Assembly (NCBI GenBank): GCA_023228245.1
Contig: JALOBN010000022.1
Span: 1 to 38,611 of the forward strand
DNA from: Candidatus Pacearchaeota archaeon
GTDB taxonomy: Archaea; Nanoarchaeota; Nanoarchaeia; Pacearchaeales; GW2011-AR1
DNA length: 38,611 bases
Direction: 5' to 3'
A model generated the notes under the pieces. It saw only the letters and a list, made by a program, of their open reading frames with translations, searched no databases and was not told the DNA's origin. How positions within the stretch are numbered: the first letter of the stretch is position 1; each line of letters starts with the position of its first letter. Below are positions 21,758-30,170 of this stretch, piece after piece. The position numbers and the translations under genes were made by a program.

Positions 21758-22332
21758 CTTTCATCTTGGCACTTGATCCGGCGCAACTCCGAGACTGGTC
21801 CGCACTCGCTGCTATTGATATGCAATACAAAGTAGAGAGGAAGCGATTTGAATATTCTCTCGTGGCGATGAACCGCAAACAGGCTCTCCCGTATGATCAG
21901 ATAGTGGATTGGGTCATCAAGGCGCTGAAGAACCCGGCGTTCAACACGCACTCACCGCCTGAATTCGTTTTGGATGCAACAGGCGTTGGCGTCGCGGTGA
22001 ACGACATGTTCCGGGCCAAGCACATAAGAACGAAAGCGGTCACAATCACGGTAGGGAACGGCTTGAATCGAGAAGGGTCTATCATCCATCTCGGAAAAGC
22101 CCGGCTCGTCGGGAAGTTCCTGGGGGCATTCGATGCCGGGAAAGTTCATGTCAATCCCGATATGCCCATCTGGCCAGCCGTAGAGCGAGAGATGCTTTCG
22201 TTTCGGGCAGAAATGAGCGCACAGGGGCGCGTCAAACTGGAAGCCGAGCAAGGCGAGCACGACGATATGCTCTTTGCATTGGCTCTATGCATCTGGTACG
22301 GCGAGGAGATCCTGAGAGGTGGAAAGCTATGA
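21754..22332 (+). CDS. terL: Terminase large subunit, nuclease half
   Basis: 192 aa from ATG 21754, overlapping the ATPase stop (ATGA). It has the RNase H-like nuclease signature: ILALDPAQLRDWSALAAID (Asp8), EFVLDATGVG (Asp74), and GEHDDMLFALALCIW (Asp170/Asp171) near the end. This domain cuts concatemers during packaging. As a free-standing protein it must associate with the ATPase half. Overlaps the next gene by ATGA. Confidence 0.9.
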   Translation: MTFILALDPAQLRDWSALAAIDMQYKVERKRFEYSLVAMNRKQALPYDQIVDWVIKALKNPAFNTHSPPEFVLDATGVGVAVNDMFRAKHIRTKAVTITVGNGLNREGSIIHLGKARLVGKFLGAFDAGKVHVNPDMPIWPAVEREMLSFRAEMSAQGRVKLEAEQGEHDDMLFALALCIWYGEEILRGGKL

Positions 22333-22547
22333 TCTGCGTTTTCTGTAGTCAGGACATCGCGCGGCTCAAGCAGAAGCCCGTCCCGATTGCTCGCCTTGAA
22401 TTCCGGCCCTACATCGGCCAGAGCGAGCCAGGCCAGGACAATCTATCGGGCCTGGAATGCTGCCAGGAATGCTACGAGAAAGTCCTGGCAAACCGGGGCA
22501 AGGCAATCAAAGAACTAGGAAAAATCGAGGATACGCATGCTAACTGA
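22329..22547 (+). CDS. Small zinc-finger-like protein
   Basis: 72 aa from ATG 22329. Two Cys pairs, CVFC near the start and CCQEC in the middle, form a treble-clef-like arrangement. Located between terminase and portal, a place often taken by small HNH-like or zinc proteins in phages, but no HNH motif is present. Overlaps the portal start by 11 bases. Confidence 0.6.
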   Translation: MICVFCSQDIARLKQKPVPIARLEFRPYIGQSEPGQDNLSGLECCQECYEKVLANRGKAIKELGKIEDTHAN

Positions 22548-23982
22548 TCTATCTTTCATCGCACCTGGGAAGCCCTGGCCGCCAGAGGATGCCGACGAAA
22601 AGGCCCGGTTAGCGGAGCATGCGTTCAATCGAGCACTCTACAATAATCAGCATGAAGTCTTCTCCAAGTATGCCGCCTATCTGGCCGACAAGGCAGACGA
22701 CGACAAGAAAGTCACAATCATTCTGGGCTGGCCCGAAAAGGCAACAACCACATACGTCAATCTCTGCATAGGAGAAGCGCCTGATGTCGAGATCAACGAG
22801 GTAGATGTAGTCGAGGAAAGGCCAGACGAGGAAGTGCTGATCGATGTCAGCCGCTACGGCATCGGCCTCTATGAGCCAACCCAAGACGGCATTTTCTGCC
22901 AGAATCCAGAGAATTGCTATATCGTGACCGCGCCGGGTAACATCCGCAAGACCACTCATTACGTTTTCTTCTCACAGTTCCAAATTGAAAAGCAAAAATT
23001 TATAAAGTTCACAATCCACGGGCAAGGATTCATACAGCACCTTATATTCACGCTCAAAGATGGAATCATAAGCGTCACTGGCAGCTCAATCGTTTCTCCG
23101 ACAACACTCGGGGAGAGCAAGGACCTCAAGGATTTCCCGGCATTCGCGGGCATCCTGGTAGATGCGAATGGGATCCAAAAGACCGGCGTTGCTGACATCC
23201 TGATCGTCAGGGTGGACAATGCTCTCAGCAGCGAGCGCCGCTATGGGCGGTCAGATTATACGCCCTCTGTATGTAGTCTCATAGAGGCCCTGGAGCTGGC
23301 ATTCGCTCGTAGGGAAGAGGTCCTCGCGAAGTTTGCCCGGCCAGTTTTTCAGGCACCAGAGAGCGCTTTCAATCACTTCAATCACGCAAAGCAAGTCTGG
23401 GAAATCCATCTCGATGAACCGATACTCTTGGAGCCCGGATCTCTGCAAGCCAGCTATCTGACATGGCAGGCCGAACTAGGGGCAGTCGAGAAAGCCATCC
23501 AGGACAAGATGGATCAGCTCTTGCAGATGCTCGACCTAGTCAAGCAGGAAGAGCTAGGGAAGGCCGAGAGCGGCACGGCACTGGCGTTCAGGCTGATCCC
23601 AACTACAAGCAGGGTTCGCAAGTTCGCCACTGGCCTCAAGAAAGCCATCCCGAAGGTCCACAGCCTCTACAGCAAGTTGCCGGGGCATGGCCCGATTGTC
23701 GAACCGCAAGACGTTTCTGTAGTCTTCCAGGATGGCATTCCAAGAGATCCGGTCCAGGAAGCAACCTGGGCCACCCAGGCCTTCATGAACCAGGGCATGA
23801 GCCTGGAGACTTACATCAGCATCACTCAGGGCCTGGAAATGAGCGAAGATCCGGACAGCTCGCTCATGAAAGAGGTGGCTAGGATCAGAGGCGCACAAAA
23901 GGCAGAGCCCACTCCGGCAGAACCGGCCAAGATCGCCCTTCAACCACTCGATGAGGGAATGAATGCCAGCCCGATTATCTGA
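22537..23982 (+). CDS. Portal protein
   Basis: 481 aa, normal portal length. SPP1 gp6/HK97-type features by order: an N-terminal helical wing (FNRALYNNQHEVFSKYAAYL), clip-like beta region, then LEPGSLQASYLTWQAELGAV with the long helix QDKMDQLLQMLDLVKQEELG, and TTSRVRKFATGLKKAI. The C-terminus (MNQGMSLETYISITQGLEMS) is also typical. Forms the dodecameric DNA-entry ring and docks the terminase. Overlaps the next gene by 20 bases. Confidence 0.85.
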   Translation: MLTDLSFIAPGKPWPPEDADEKARLAEHAFNRALYNNQHEVFSKYAAYLADKADDDKKVTIILGWPEKATTTYVNLCIGEAPDVEINEVDVVEERPDEEVLIDVSRYGIGLYEPTQDGIFCQNPENCYIVTAPGNIRKTTHYVFFSQFQIEKQKFIKFTIHGQGFIQHLIFTLKDGIISVTGSSIVSPTTLGESKDLKDFPAFAGILVDANGIQKTGVADILIVRVDNALSSERRYGRSDYTPSVCSLIEALELAFARREEVLAKFARPVFQAPESAFNHFNHAKQVWEIHLDEPILLEPGSLQASYLTWQAELGAVEKAIQDKMDQLLQMLDLVKQEELGKAESGTALAFRLIPTTSRVRKFATGLKKAIPKVHSLYSKLPGHGPIVEPQDVSVVFQDGIPRDPVQEATWATQAFMNQGMSLETYISITQGLEMSEDPDSSLMKEVARIRGAQKAEPTPAEPAKIALQPLDEGMNASPII

Positions 23983-24736
23983 GGCACAAGCAGAGCGCCT
24001 CATCAAGCTCTACGATTCAGCAGAAAAAGAGATCATCAGCGAGTACAACAGAGCGCTCCTGAAGGGCAACAGCACGAAGCACCTTGAACAGCTCCAAAAG
24101 AACATCAGTATCATCCGCAAGGATCTCCTGGCAGGTGGGCGAACATGGTGTGAGCAAGCCATCCCATCCCTGTACGGCGAGGCAGCCGGCGCGGTGGATG
24201 CATCGCTCGGCATCTCGGGCTTCGGGTTTTCGGGCGTCAATCAAAGGGCCATGCAGATCCTGGCCGACAATGCTTTCCAGCGGCTCCAAGAAATTGATAC
24301 AGTAATCGGCAGGAGAGTAGATGACGTATATCGCAATCTAGCGATGGAGTCGCTCAGAGCGGACATTTCCGGCCAATCGACCTGGAAGCAAGTAGCGCAG
24401 GCCTATCGGGAAAAGCTGGCAGCACAAGGCATCACGGGCTTCGTAGACGCTGCTGGGCGGCAATGGAATATCAAGACATATACTGAGATGGTGGCCCAAA
24501 CCACTGCCCGAGAAGCCATGATCCAGGGCACGGCGAACCGGCTCCTGGAGCACGGGCACGACCTGGCAAGGATCACGGGCGGATCATCGAAGCTGACTTG
24601 CCAAAGCTGCCTCAACTGGCTAGGCAAGACTGTGAGCCTGACAGGTGCAACGAAAGGCTACCCAACGCTTGCGGATGCGCGGGCAGGCGGGCTATTTCAC
24701 CCGAGATGCACGCACAATATCGCAGCTTCATTATAA
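23963..24736 (+). CDS. Mu F-like / minor capsid head morphogenesis protein
   Basis: 257 aa. Helical N-terminus; MVAQTTAREAMIQGTANRLL is the classic head-morphogenesis helix. The C-terminus has the Cys/His cluster LTCQSCLNWLGKTVSL ... LFHPRCTHNIAASL characteristic of the phage Mu gpF and minor capsid 2 families. Virion protein near the portal. The gap after it carries a TATA-like TTATAATTAT at 24731-24740. Confidence 0.87.
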   Translation: MPARLSEAQAERLIKLYDSAEKEIISEYNRALLKGNSTKHLEQLQKNISIIRKDLLAGGRTWCEQAIPSLYGEAAGAVDASLGISGFGFSGVNQRAMQILADNAFQRLQEIDTVIGRRVDDVYRNLAMESLRADISGQSTWKQVAQAYREKLAAQGITGFVDAAGRQWNIKTYTEMVAQTTAREAMIQGTANRLLEHGHDLARITGGSSKLTCQSCLNWLGKTVSLTGATKGYPTLADARAGGLFHPRCTHNIAASL

Positions 24737-24740
24737 TTAT
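24731..24740 (+). promoter_or_regulatory. Possible promoter for scaffold and capsid genes
   Basis: TTATAATTAT overlaps the end of the minor capsid gene, about 55 bases before the scaffold ATG at 24792. It is TATA-like in an otherwise GC-rich area. Tentative. Confidence 0.35.
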
Positions 24741-24791
24741 CTTTTCACAAGCACAGCCAACGCCGGGCTTGATCGGCGGGAGATCTCCAAT

Positions 24792-25403
24792 ATGACAGAA
24801 GACACTACAGCGGCTACGGCTACCGAAAATAAGACGGACACAACGGCATCATTGCCGGAAAAGAAGACACTTACACAGGCTGAAATCGACGCGATAGTCG
24901 AGGAGCGCCTGGCACGGGACCGCAAAGGCAGGCTTTCGCCGGAGGACCTGGCAAAAGAGCTAGGAATGTCGCTCAAGGATGCCAAGGCAATAATCAAGGC
25001 GAAAAAGGACGCGGATGAGGCCGCAAAGAGCGAGTTAGAAAAGCTCACAGGCGAGCGAGACTCCCACAAGACGGATGCCCAAAACGCACGACTGGAAGCG
25101 ATAAAGATCCGAGCACTCGCCAAAGCCGGGGCCGATCCTGAAAAGATCGACTCCCTCATGAAGCGTGTCGTCGGCTCGACGCCTGAAGAAATTGAGGCAG
25201 ATGTCCTGGAGCTGAAAAGTCTCGGACTCATCGGCCCAAAGGAGTCTATCGGCGCACAAGGGGCAGGCAATCCGGGCCTGCAAAAGCAGAAAACAGGGCC
25301 AACACTCGACGAGCAGATTACGGCAGCCCAGGAGCGCGGCCTGAAAACCGGCGACTGGAATGCATACAATCAGCTCACTCTCCAAAAACAAAGCAAAGGA
25401 TGA
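24792..25403 (+). CDS. Scaffolding-like protein
   Basis: 203 aa from ATG 24792. A Thr/Ala-rich disordered start, then a long charged helix (KKTLTQAEIDAIVEERLARD, AKKDADEAAKSELEKLTGER), and a C-terminal helix (DEQITAAQERGLKTGDWNAY) that could bind the capsid. The order minor capsid - scaffold - major capsid is standard. The upstream frame to 24645 is a shadow of the minor capsid gene. Confidence 0.85.
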   Translation: MTEDTTAATATENKTDTTASLPEKKTLTQAEIDAIVEERLARDRKGRLSPEDLAKELGMSLKDAKAIIKAKKDADEAAKSELEKLTGERDSHKTDAQNARLEAIKIRALAKAGADPEKIDSLMKRVVGSTPEEIEADVLELKSLGLIGPKESIGAQGAGNPGLQKQKTGPTLDEQITAAQERGLKTGDWNAYNQLTLQKQSKG

Positions 25404-25409
25404 TGATAT

Positions 25410-26432
25410 ATGGCTAATACAAATGCAGTAGCAACAAGCTGGATTACCCCCCAGTACCATGGCCAGCTCCTCACGCTGGGGCTGACCGAAAAGAATTGCA
25501 AATTTCTGAGCATGATAGGCGGCTTGGGCGGCTTCGCTTCTGGTGGCGCAAAGATTGCCAAGGCGTTCAAGTATCCCCTCAATTCTAACAACGCCCTCGA
25601 TACTCCTACCCAGCAGGACATCCCCGAGGATACCGCCAGCACGGCACCCACGCCCAGGAACTACGACAGAGCACAGGATGAGTTCGGCTACATACAGATC
25701 TTCCACAAGGGTGTGGGCTCCACCTGGGCGGCTGAAAGCGAGACCGCAAAGCTCTCTGGCTTGGCACTCACCGGCGAGGTCGAGGACCTAAATGATCCAT
25801 TCGTCAGCAACTTCAACATGACTATGAAACAGTTGGCCATGGACGTTGAGTGGCACATGTTGAACGGCAAGCTCAATGAGTCCGCAGCCAGCAACGAGGC
25901 ATCCAGGATGGCCGGGCTTTTCGCCACTCAGAACAAGGACGCCGGCGCGGCCCACACAATCAATACCAATAAGGTAGACTGTGGCGGCGATGCTCTCACT
26001 GTGGCTGATGTAGATGCCATGCTCCTGCTCCTGAAGGAGACCAGCTATGCGCCCATGAAGAATCCCGTATTCATAGGCCGCTACAGCGTCCTGAAGAAGC
26101 TGGCCGACCTCTACGGCGTGACTGTCATGGCCGGGCCCACGAACAACATGGGCACCGTGAGCGGGCAGATCGACACCATAGTCACCCAGGCGGGCAAATT
26201 CCCTCTGGTGGAGGTCCCTCAGTGCCCCGCTGCTAACATCGGCCTGATCGACTTGGCTTATGTCTCTCCTGTATTCCTGCCCGTTCCTGAGAAGAATGGC
26301 CGGCCCGGTGGAGTGCTGTTTTACACGCCTACCGCAATGACTGGCGCGGCTGACAAGGGCCAGATTTATGGTCAGATCGGCATGACCTACACGGCTGAAG
26401 AATACCACGGCAAGCTCTACAATTTCATCTGA
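25410..26432 (+). CDS. mcp: Major capsid protein (HK97 fold)
   Basis: 340 aa. Begins MANTNAVATSWITPQYHGQL; central WHMLNGKLNESAA helix with DVDAMLLLLKETSY, and a C-terminal P-domain (VDTIVT-like IDTIVTQAGKFPLVEVPQ). Resembles the SU10/DUF5309-type capsid group by length and order. Lies between the scaffold and the exported fibre gene. No protease gene was seen, so maturation may not require cleavage or may use a host or unseen protease. Confidence 0.85.
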   Translation: MANTNAVATSWITPQYHGQLLTLGLTEKNCKFLSMIGGLGGFASGGAKIAKAFKYPLNSNNALDTPTQQDIPEDTASTAPTPRNYDRAQDEFGYIQIFHKGVGSTWAAESETAKLSGLALTGEVEDLNDPFVSNFNMTMKQLAMDVEWHMLNGKLNESAASNEASRMAGLFATQNKDAGAAHTINTNKVDCGGDALTVADVDAMLLLLKETSYAPMKNPVFIGRYSVLKKLADLYGVTVMAGPTNNMGTVSGQIDTIVTQAGKFPLVEVPQCPAANIGLIDLAYVSPVFLPVPEKNGRPGGVLFYTPTAMTGAADKGQIYGQIGMTYTAEEYHGKLYNFI

Positions 26433-26439
26433 GGCTGCC

Positions 26440-27471
26440 ATGAGAAAACTTCTAATTTTTCTGATGGCGATTGCCCTCCTGGCCGGATCTGCCTGGGCTC
26501 TTCCCATGTTCGGGCCTGCGCAGGGCTTCCGCAACCCCGGTGCGGTTGAGCTGGGCTCCCTGTCTATCGATGGCGTGGACATCAACGGCGGGGACATCTC
26601 CTATGACGATCTCCGGGCTGAGATGTACGTAAACGAAACCGCTATCAATGCCAGCATAGCCGCCGCCGTTTCCGATATTGCCGCCAACGCGACCAAGGCA
26701 GACAATGCTCTGGCATGGTTGGCGCTCAATGAGACTGCCGATATCATAGAAGACGTAGCGGCCAATGCAACGAAAGCGGACAATGCTCTGGCATGGATCG
26801 CATTGAATGAAACGGCAATATCTGATGTGGCTGCTAATGTCGCCGCAAATGCCACAAAATCAGACAATGCACTCGCGTGGCTTGCACTCAACGAAACTGC
26901 TATCAGTGACGTAGTATCTGATGTCGCTGCCAATGCAACGAAAGCAGACAATGCTCTGGCATGGTTGGCGCTCAATGAGACTGCTATCGGCGCCGCTGTG
27001 GCCGATATAGCCGCCAATTCTACCAGGATCGATGATGCTGTAGCCGACATAGCTGCCAATGCCACGAAAGCGGACAATGCTCTTGCCTGGCTGGTGCTCA
27101 ATGATACCAGGATAGACAATCTCGTGATCCCGCTGGCAACCTTCGAATATGACGCCAATTCCGTCGATCAGGGGGTGTTCACCGCGAGCGGTGGATGGGT
27201 GCTGACTGCGGTCAAGATGACTCCGAGAGTGGTCGGCGGCGACGGTGGTGCTGTGACCGTCATGGTCAAGATCTGCGACTCTGGAGAGGCTCCTGCGAGC
27301 GGGGATAATATGCTTTCTGGAACGCTTGACCTCAAGGGCACGGCGGATATTCCCCAGAGCGGCACGGTATCGAGCGGAACAATCGCAAACGGGAAGATCG
27401 TAGCCCTGGACTTCACCGGTACTCTAACGAATGCCACAGGAACAATTACTTTGTATGGAACGAGGGCATGA
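26440..27471 (+). CDS. Exported repeat protein with many N-glycosylation sequons
   Basis: 343 aa. A clear signal peptide (KLLIFLMAIALLAGSAWA, cleavage likely after SAWA). Residues about 62-230 hold tandem repeats of the unit VAANATKADNALAWLALNET with a short linker, four near-complete copies plus two diverged ones; each copy has two N-x-T sequons. I count 14 sequons in the protein. The repeats look like a trimeric coiled-coil stalk. The C-terminal 110 residues are beta-rich (FTASGGWVLTAVKMTPRVVG) like a fibre head. Directly follows the capsid gene. Probably a head fibre or cell-surface adhesin; signal and virion location together are unusual. Confidence 0.78.
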   Translation: MRKLLIFLMAIALLAGSAWALPMFGPAQGFRNPGAVELGSLSIDGVDINGGDISYDDLRAEMYVNETAINASIAAAVSDIAANATKADNALAWLALNETADIIEDVAANATKADNALAWIALNETAISDVAANVAANATKSDNALAWLALNETAISDVVSDVAANATKADNALAWLALNETAIGAAVADIAANSTRIDDAVADIAANATKADNALAWLVLNDTRIDNLVIPLATFEYDANSVDQGVFTASGGWVLTAVKMTPRVVGGDGGAVTVMVKICDSGEAPASGDNMLSGTLDLKGTADIPQSGTVSSGTIANGKIVALDFTGTLTNATGTITLYGTRA

Positions 27472-27749
27472 GCATGACAGAAGTTGTAGAGCTAATCTGC
27501 AAGAAGCTCCACATGCCCTACCCAAACGTCAGGATTCCAGCTAATACCAGGGTAGCCATCGGCCCGCCCTGGATAGCTGAGGCCCTTTGCGTCAGGGGAT
27601 TCTTTGAGAAAGTTTCGGAGGATGTTCTAAAGTTGGAGAGGGAAGCGGAATATGCTGAGCGAAAGAAAGCAGAAGAAGCTCAGATAGTAGCCCAAAAGGC
27701 AGAAACAGAGGCATCGAAAAAAGAAAAGCCAAAGGCGGGATCTAAGTGA
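27468..27749 (+). CDS. Hypothetical small head protein
   Basis: 93 aa (MSMTEVVELICKKLHMPYPN ... GPPWIAEALCVRGFF). The C-terminus is a charged helix rich in Lys and Glu. Not recognised; by position it may be a head accessory protein. ATGA and GTGA overlaps at the two ends. Confidence 0.62.
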   Translation: MSMTEVVELICKKLHMPYPNVRIPANTRVAIGPPWIAEALCVRGFFEKVSEDVLKLEREAEYAERKKAEEAQIVAQKAETEASKKEKPKAGSK

Positions 27750-27904
27750 TCCCCGCCTGGCTGGTCGAGAAGCTGGGCGCAGTGATCGTGGGAACCACTA
27801 CCAAGCGCGTCAATGTAATTATTTGCGCCACCCAGGCAGACGGCACAGTGACGCCCGTCAAATGCGACGATCACGGCCAACTGATGACGATCGCAGGATC
27901 TTAA
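27746..27904 (+). CDS. Very small hypothetical protein
   Basis: 52 aa from GTG 27746 overlapping the previous TGA. Short hydrophobic beta-like protein (AVIVGTTTKRVNVIICATQA, CDDHGQLMTIAGS). Not recognised. A T7 run follows the stop (27910-27916), which could partly terminate. Confidence 0.5.
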   Translation: MIPAWLVEKLGAVIVGTTTKRVNVIICATQADGTVTPVKCDDHGQLMTIAGS

Positions 27905-27928
27905 ATAATATTTTTTTAGGTAATAATA
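27905..27928 (+). terminator. T-rich intergenic gap in virion operon
   Basis: ATAATATTTTTTTAGGTAATAATA holds a T7 run followed by an AGGTAA ribosome-binding-like element for the next gene. Partial termination possible. Confidence 0.35.
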
Positions 27929-28423
27929 ATGGCAGATACTATCCTTTCAGACTCCTATATCGAGACTGACGCTGAGCTGGAAACTCTGATCGGCTCAGAT
28001 CCACGAGCGGGTGCAGTGGCCCTGAAGGCGCTGGCTGCTACATCCCAGGCTTGGTACTGCCAAGAAGCGACCAGGCACATAGATGCCCTGTCACTCAGAG
28101 GGACGAAATATGATCAGTCTTTCGAGGGCATCATTCCAGCTCAGGCCCTTGAGTTCCCGCGAATTATTGACGGAAAGCTGGTAGGCGATGCATATGGAAA
28201 CGACGTGGTCCCTGCCCAGGTGAAACGGGCCTGCCTGGAAGAGGCTATTGCAATCATGGAATGGGGCGCTTCCTGGAGGCGCAAGAACCAGGAGCAGGGC
28301 GTCACACAGGTACAGCTTGGATCGGGATCCGGATTGAGCGAGAGCTACCTGGCACCGACTACCATGCTCTCCTTCCGGGCCAGGCAGATCATGAGGCGCT
28401 ACATGGGGGCCAATATCCGATGA
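27929..28423 (+). CDS. Head-tail connector (adaptor)
   Basis: 164 aa. SDSYIETDAELETLIGSDPR then ALAATSQAWYCQEATRHIDA and a bundle-forming C-terminus (KRACLEEAIAIMEWGASWRR). This is the pattern of the phage adaptor family often annotated as DnaT-like. Joins the portal to the tail. Immediately followed by the stopper gene (ATGA). Confidence 0.78.
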   Translation: MADTILSDSYIETDAELETLIGSDPRAGAVALKALAATSQAWYCQEATRHIDALSLRGTKYDQSFEGIIPAQALEFPRIIDGKLVGDAYGNDVVPAQVKRACLEEAIAIMEWGASWRRKNQEQGVTQVQLGSGSGLSESYLAPTTMLSFRARQIMRRYMGANIR

Positions 28424-28716
28424 CTCAGCCGCCTATCCCGATGGAGCAGGACGCCACATGGAAACAGAAGAGCACGCATGACGGCTACGAGCAATCGTAC
28501 ACCTCGACGACGATCAAGTGCCGGTTCGTCCAAAGGCGCCGCCAGGTCCGCAATGCAGCGGGCGAGAACGTCATCTCCGAGGCAGTCATGAACTGCATCG
28601 AGGCGGTGCAAGAGGGGGATGTCATCACATACGGCGGCAAGGACTGGCCGATCATAGCCGTCTCTGAGACTCCTGATCTGGATGGCGTTGTCTGGTTCCG
28701 CGAGGTCGCCCTATGA
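28420..28716 (+). CDS. Head closure / stopper-like protein
   Basis: 98 aa from ATG 28420. A small beta-barrel-like protein (KCRFVQRRRQVRNAAGENVI, EGDVITYGGKDWPIIAV, WFREVAL) in the normal position between adaptor and tail completion genes. Assignment is by pattern and synteny. Confidence 0.7.
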   Translation: MTQPPIPMEQDATWKQKSTHDGYEQSYTSTTIKCRFVQRRRQVRNAAGENVISEAVMNCIEAVQEGDVITYGGKDWPIIAVSETPDLDGVVWFREVAL

Positions 28717-29066
28717 GCTGGAATGATGCTCTTGCGAAGCAGCTCGCCAAGCAGGCCGGGATGGCTGCGCTGCACGACGCTGCCGAGATCATCCTAGCCG
28801 AATCCGGCGAGAAAGTCCCGCACGCGAGCGGCGAGCTGGAGAGCAAGGGTGATATCCTGGATCAGCCCAGCGAAATGGCAGTCGTCATTTTCTACACCGG
28901 CCCGTATGCCTGCCGGCAGCACGAGGACGCGCTGCAGCACCCGGACCCGACCAACCCACACTCACGGGAAGGCAGGGAAGATCACTATCTAGAAAACGCT
29001 TTCAACGGCAATCAGAAGAAAGCAGTGGATATGGCGAAAGCAAAATTGGATGCTGCACTGCGATGA
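28713..29066 (+). CDS. Tail completion / minor structural protein (HK97 gp10-like)
   Basis: 117 aa. ESGEKVPHASGELESKGDIL, VVIFYTGPYACRQHEDA and REDHYLENAFNGNQKKAVDM follow the HK97 gp10-like neck or tail-completion pattern. ATGA-coupled on both sides. Confidence 0.78.
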   Translation: MSWNDALAKQLAKQAGMAALHDAAEIILAESGEKVPHASGELESKGDILDQPSEMAVVIFYTGPYACRQHEDALQHPDPTNPHSREGREDHYLENAFNGNQKKAVDMAKAKLDAALR

Positions 29067-29209
29067 GCGCAGATCTGGCTTTTCTGGAAGAGCTTCTTTT
29101 GGGGCTCGATACTTCATCGCTTGAATGGGCGAAAACACGCATCAGTAGAATATTAGAATCCAGAAAACCCGAAATAATAGTCAGAAAAACTATAATCAGA
29201 AAACGATGA
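29063..29209 (+). CDS. Small basic protein
   Basis: 48 aa (MSADLAFLEELLLGLDTSSL ... RKTIIRKR) with an acidic helical start and basic end. Not recognised; coupled by ATGA to the previous gene. A GAGGTG site follows for the next gene. Confidence 0.5.
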   Translation: MSADLAFLEELLLGLDTSSLEWAKTRISRILESRKPEIIVRKTIIRKR

Positions 29210-29217
29210 GGTGAAAA

Positions 29218-29547
29218 ATGACAACAAATGAGGAAAAGGTAACAAAACTCGGATGGCTTGGAAAAGACGGGATATGCTGTTTCCCTGATGAGATCAAGGC
29301 TGTGGCGCTTGGTTTCAAGACTCCTGGGCTCCCAGCTGCCTTCTTCGCAAAGGCAGATGAAAAGATGCTTCAGCAGGCCATAGACAAGGGCTGGATTAAG
29401 TTTGTGGACGGCAACGGCGAGGCGATGACATTCGCTCAGTATGTCGCCAGATACCCGGAATATCCGGATCCTGTCTTCCAGCTCACGCTGAGGGGCACCT
29501 TCCCGCCACAAACTAAGAGATTCTTCCAGATAGGAGGAGGACACTGA
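29218..29547 (+). CDS. Hypothetical structural-module protein
   Basis: 109 aa (EEKVTKLGWLGKDGICCFPD ... MTFAQYVARYPEYPD). GGAGGAGG at its end serves the next gene. Not recognised; may be a head or neck component by position. Confidence 0.6.
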   Translation: MTTNEEKVTKLGWLGKDGICCFPDEIKAVALGFKTPGLPAAFFAKADEKMLQQAIDKGWIKFVDGNGEAMTFAQYVARYPEYPDPVFQLTLRGTFPPQTKRFFQIGGGH

Positions 29548-29548
29548 A

Positions 29549-29728
29549 ATGAAATTCTTCAACAAGACCAAAGATATTCTGCAAGTCAAGGACGCGGGCG
29601 GCGCCGTTTCGGTCGGCCCGTTCCTGCCGGGCACTGCCGAAAGGGGCCCGTGGTACGATGTCTCTGAGATCTCAGACAGCCTTTTCGAGATGTGGCTGGA
29701 TCATGGGAAAATTGAGGCGGTGGAATAG
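29549..29728 (+). CDS. Small hypothetical protein
   Basis: 59 aa, just after a strong AGGAGGAGG site. Beta-rich (DILQVKDAGGAVSVGPFLPG, then WYDVSEISDSLFEMW). Short phage-type module as found near neck genes. Next GTG follows the stop without gap. Confidence 0.58.
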   Translation: MKFFNKTKDILQVKDAGGAVSVGPFLPGTAERGPWYDVSEISDSLFEMWLDHGKIEAVE

Positions 29729-29899
29729 GTGGTACAGATCTGGAAAAGTAAGACCCTCTGGGTTAACGTGCTCGCTGCAATCGGCCTTTTCGCATCAACT
29801 CAATTCGGCTATCAGCTCAGCGCCGAGATGACAGGGCTCGCCCTGGCGGGCATCAACAGCGTTCTCCGGGCGGTGACGAACGAGCCGCTGGAATGGTAG
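29729..29899 (+). CDS. Holin-like small membrane protein
   Basis: 56 aa from GTG 29729. A hydrophobic N-terminal segment (WVNVLAAIGLFASTQFGYQL) then MTGLALAGINSVLRAVTNEP. Similar small membrane proteins occur in phages next to lysis or structural genes. Together with the next gene it may form a lysis or membrane module; no endolysin is seen nearby. Confidence 0.6.
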   Translation: MVQIWKSKTLWVNVLAAIGLFASTQFGYQLSAEMTGLALAGINSVLRAVTNEPLEW

Positions 29900-29906
29900 A
29901 GGTGGC

Positions 29907-30170
29907 ATGCCTGACTCGATCAGGGCAGATGTCCCAAAAACCGATAGGGAGCTTCTCCTTCAACTCGATATGAAGTTCGACAACATCTTGGAGAAGTTTC
30001 AGGGAAAGGACGGCAACGGTGGTATCTGTCAGGATCTCGCGGACCACGGGAGGCGCATTCAGAATCTCGAAAACTGGCGATGGTATATCTTGGGCGGGAT
30101 CTCGATAGCGACCTTTGTCCTGGTGGCTTTCGGGCGATACATTGACATTTTCGTGAAGGCATCTCCATGA
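29907..30170 (+). CDS. XhlA-like membrane protein
   Basis: 87 aa. Soluble helical N-terminus (ELLLQLDMKFDNILEKFQGK), then RRIQNLENWRWYILGGISIA and a C-terminal membrane helix (IATFVLVAFGRYIDIF). This matches haemolysin XhlA-like phage proteins with coiled coil then one transmembrane helix. Preceded by GGTGG. ATGA-coupled to the next gene. Confidence 0.68.
   Translation: MPDSIRADVPKTDRELLLQLDMKFDNILEKFQGKDGNGGICQDLADHGRRIQNLENWRWYILGGISIATFVLVAFGRYIDIFVKASP

Noticed and set aside
24645..24791. N-terminal extension of the scaffold gene
   Set aside because: It is the minor capsid gene read in another frame; the ATG at 24792 starts the typical acidic scaffold sequence.
25035..25706. 223-aa minus-strand frame
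   Set aside because: It spans the scaffold-capsid boundary and has no coding character; GC-rich third positions of the plus-strand genes create it.
25788..26597. 269-aa minus-strand frame across the capsid gene end
   Set aside because: It lies over a well-supported capsid gene and the signal-peptide gene, with random composition.
29729..30170. Complete lysis cassette
   Set aside because: Two holin-like membrane proteins are present, but no endolysin or pseudomurein endopeptidase motif was recognised anywhere in the window.
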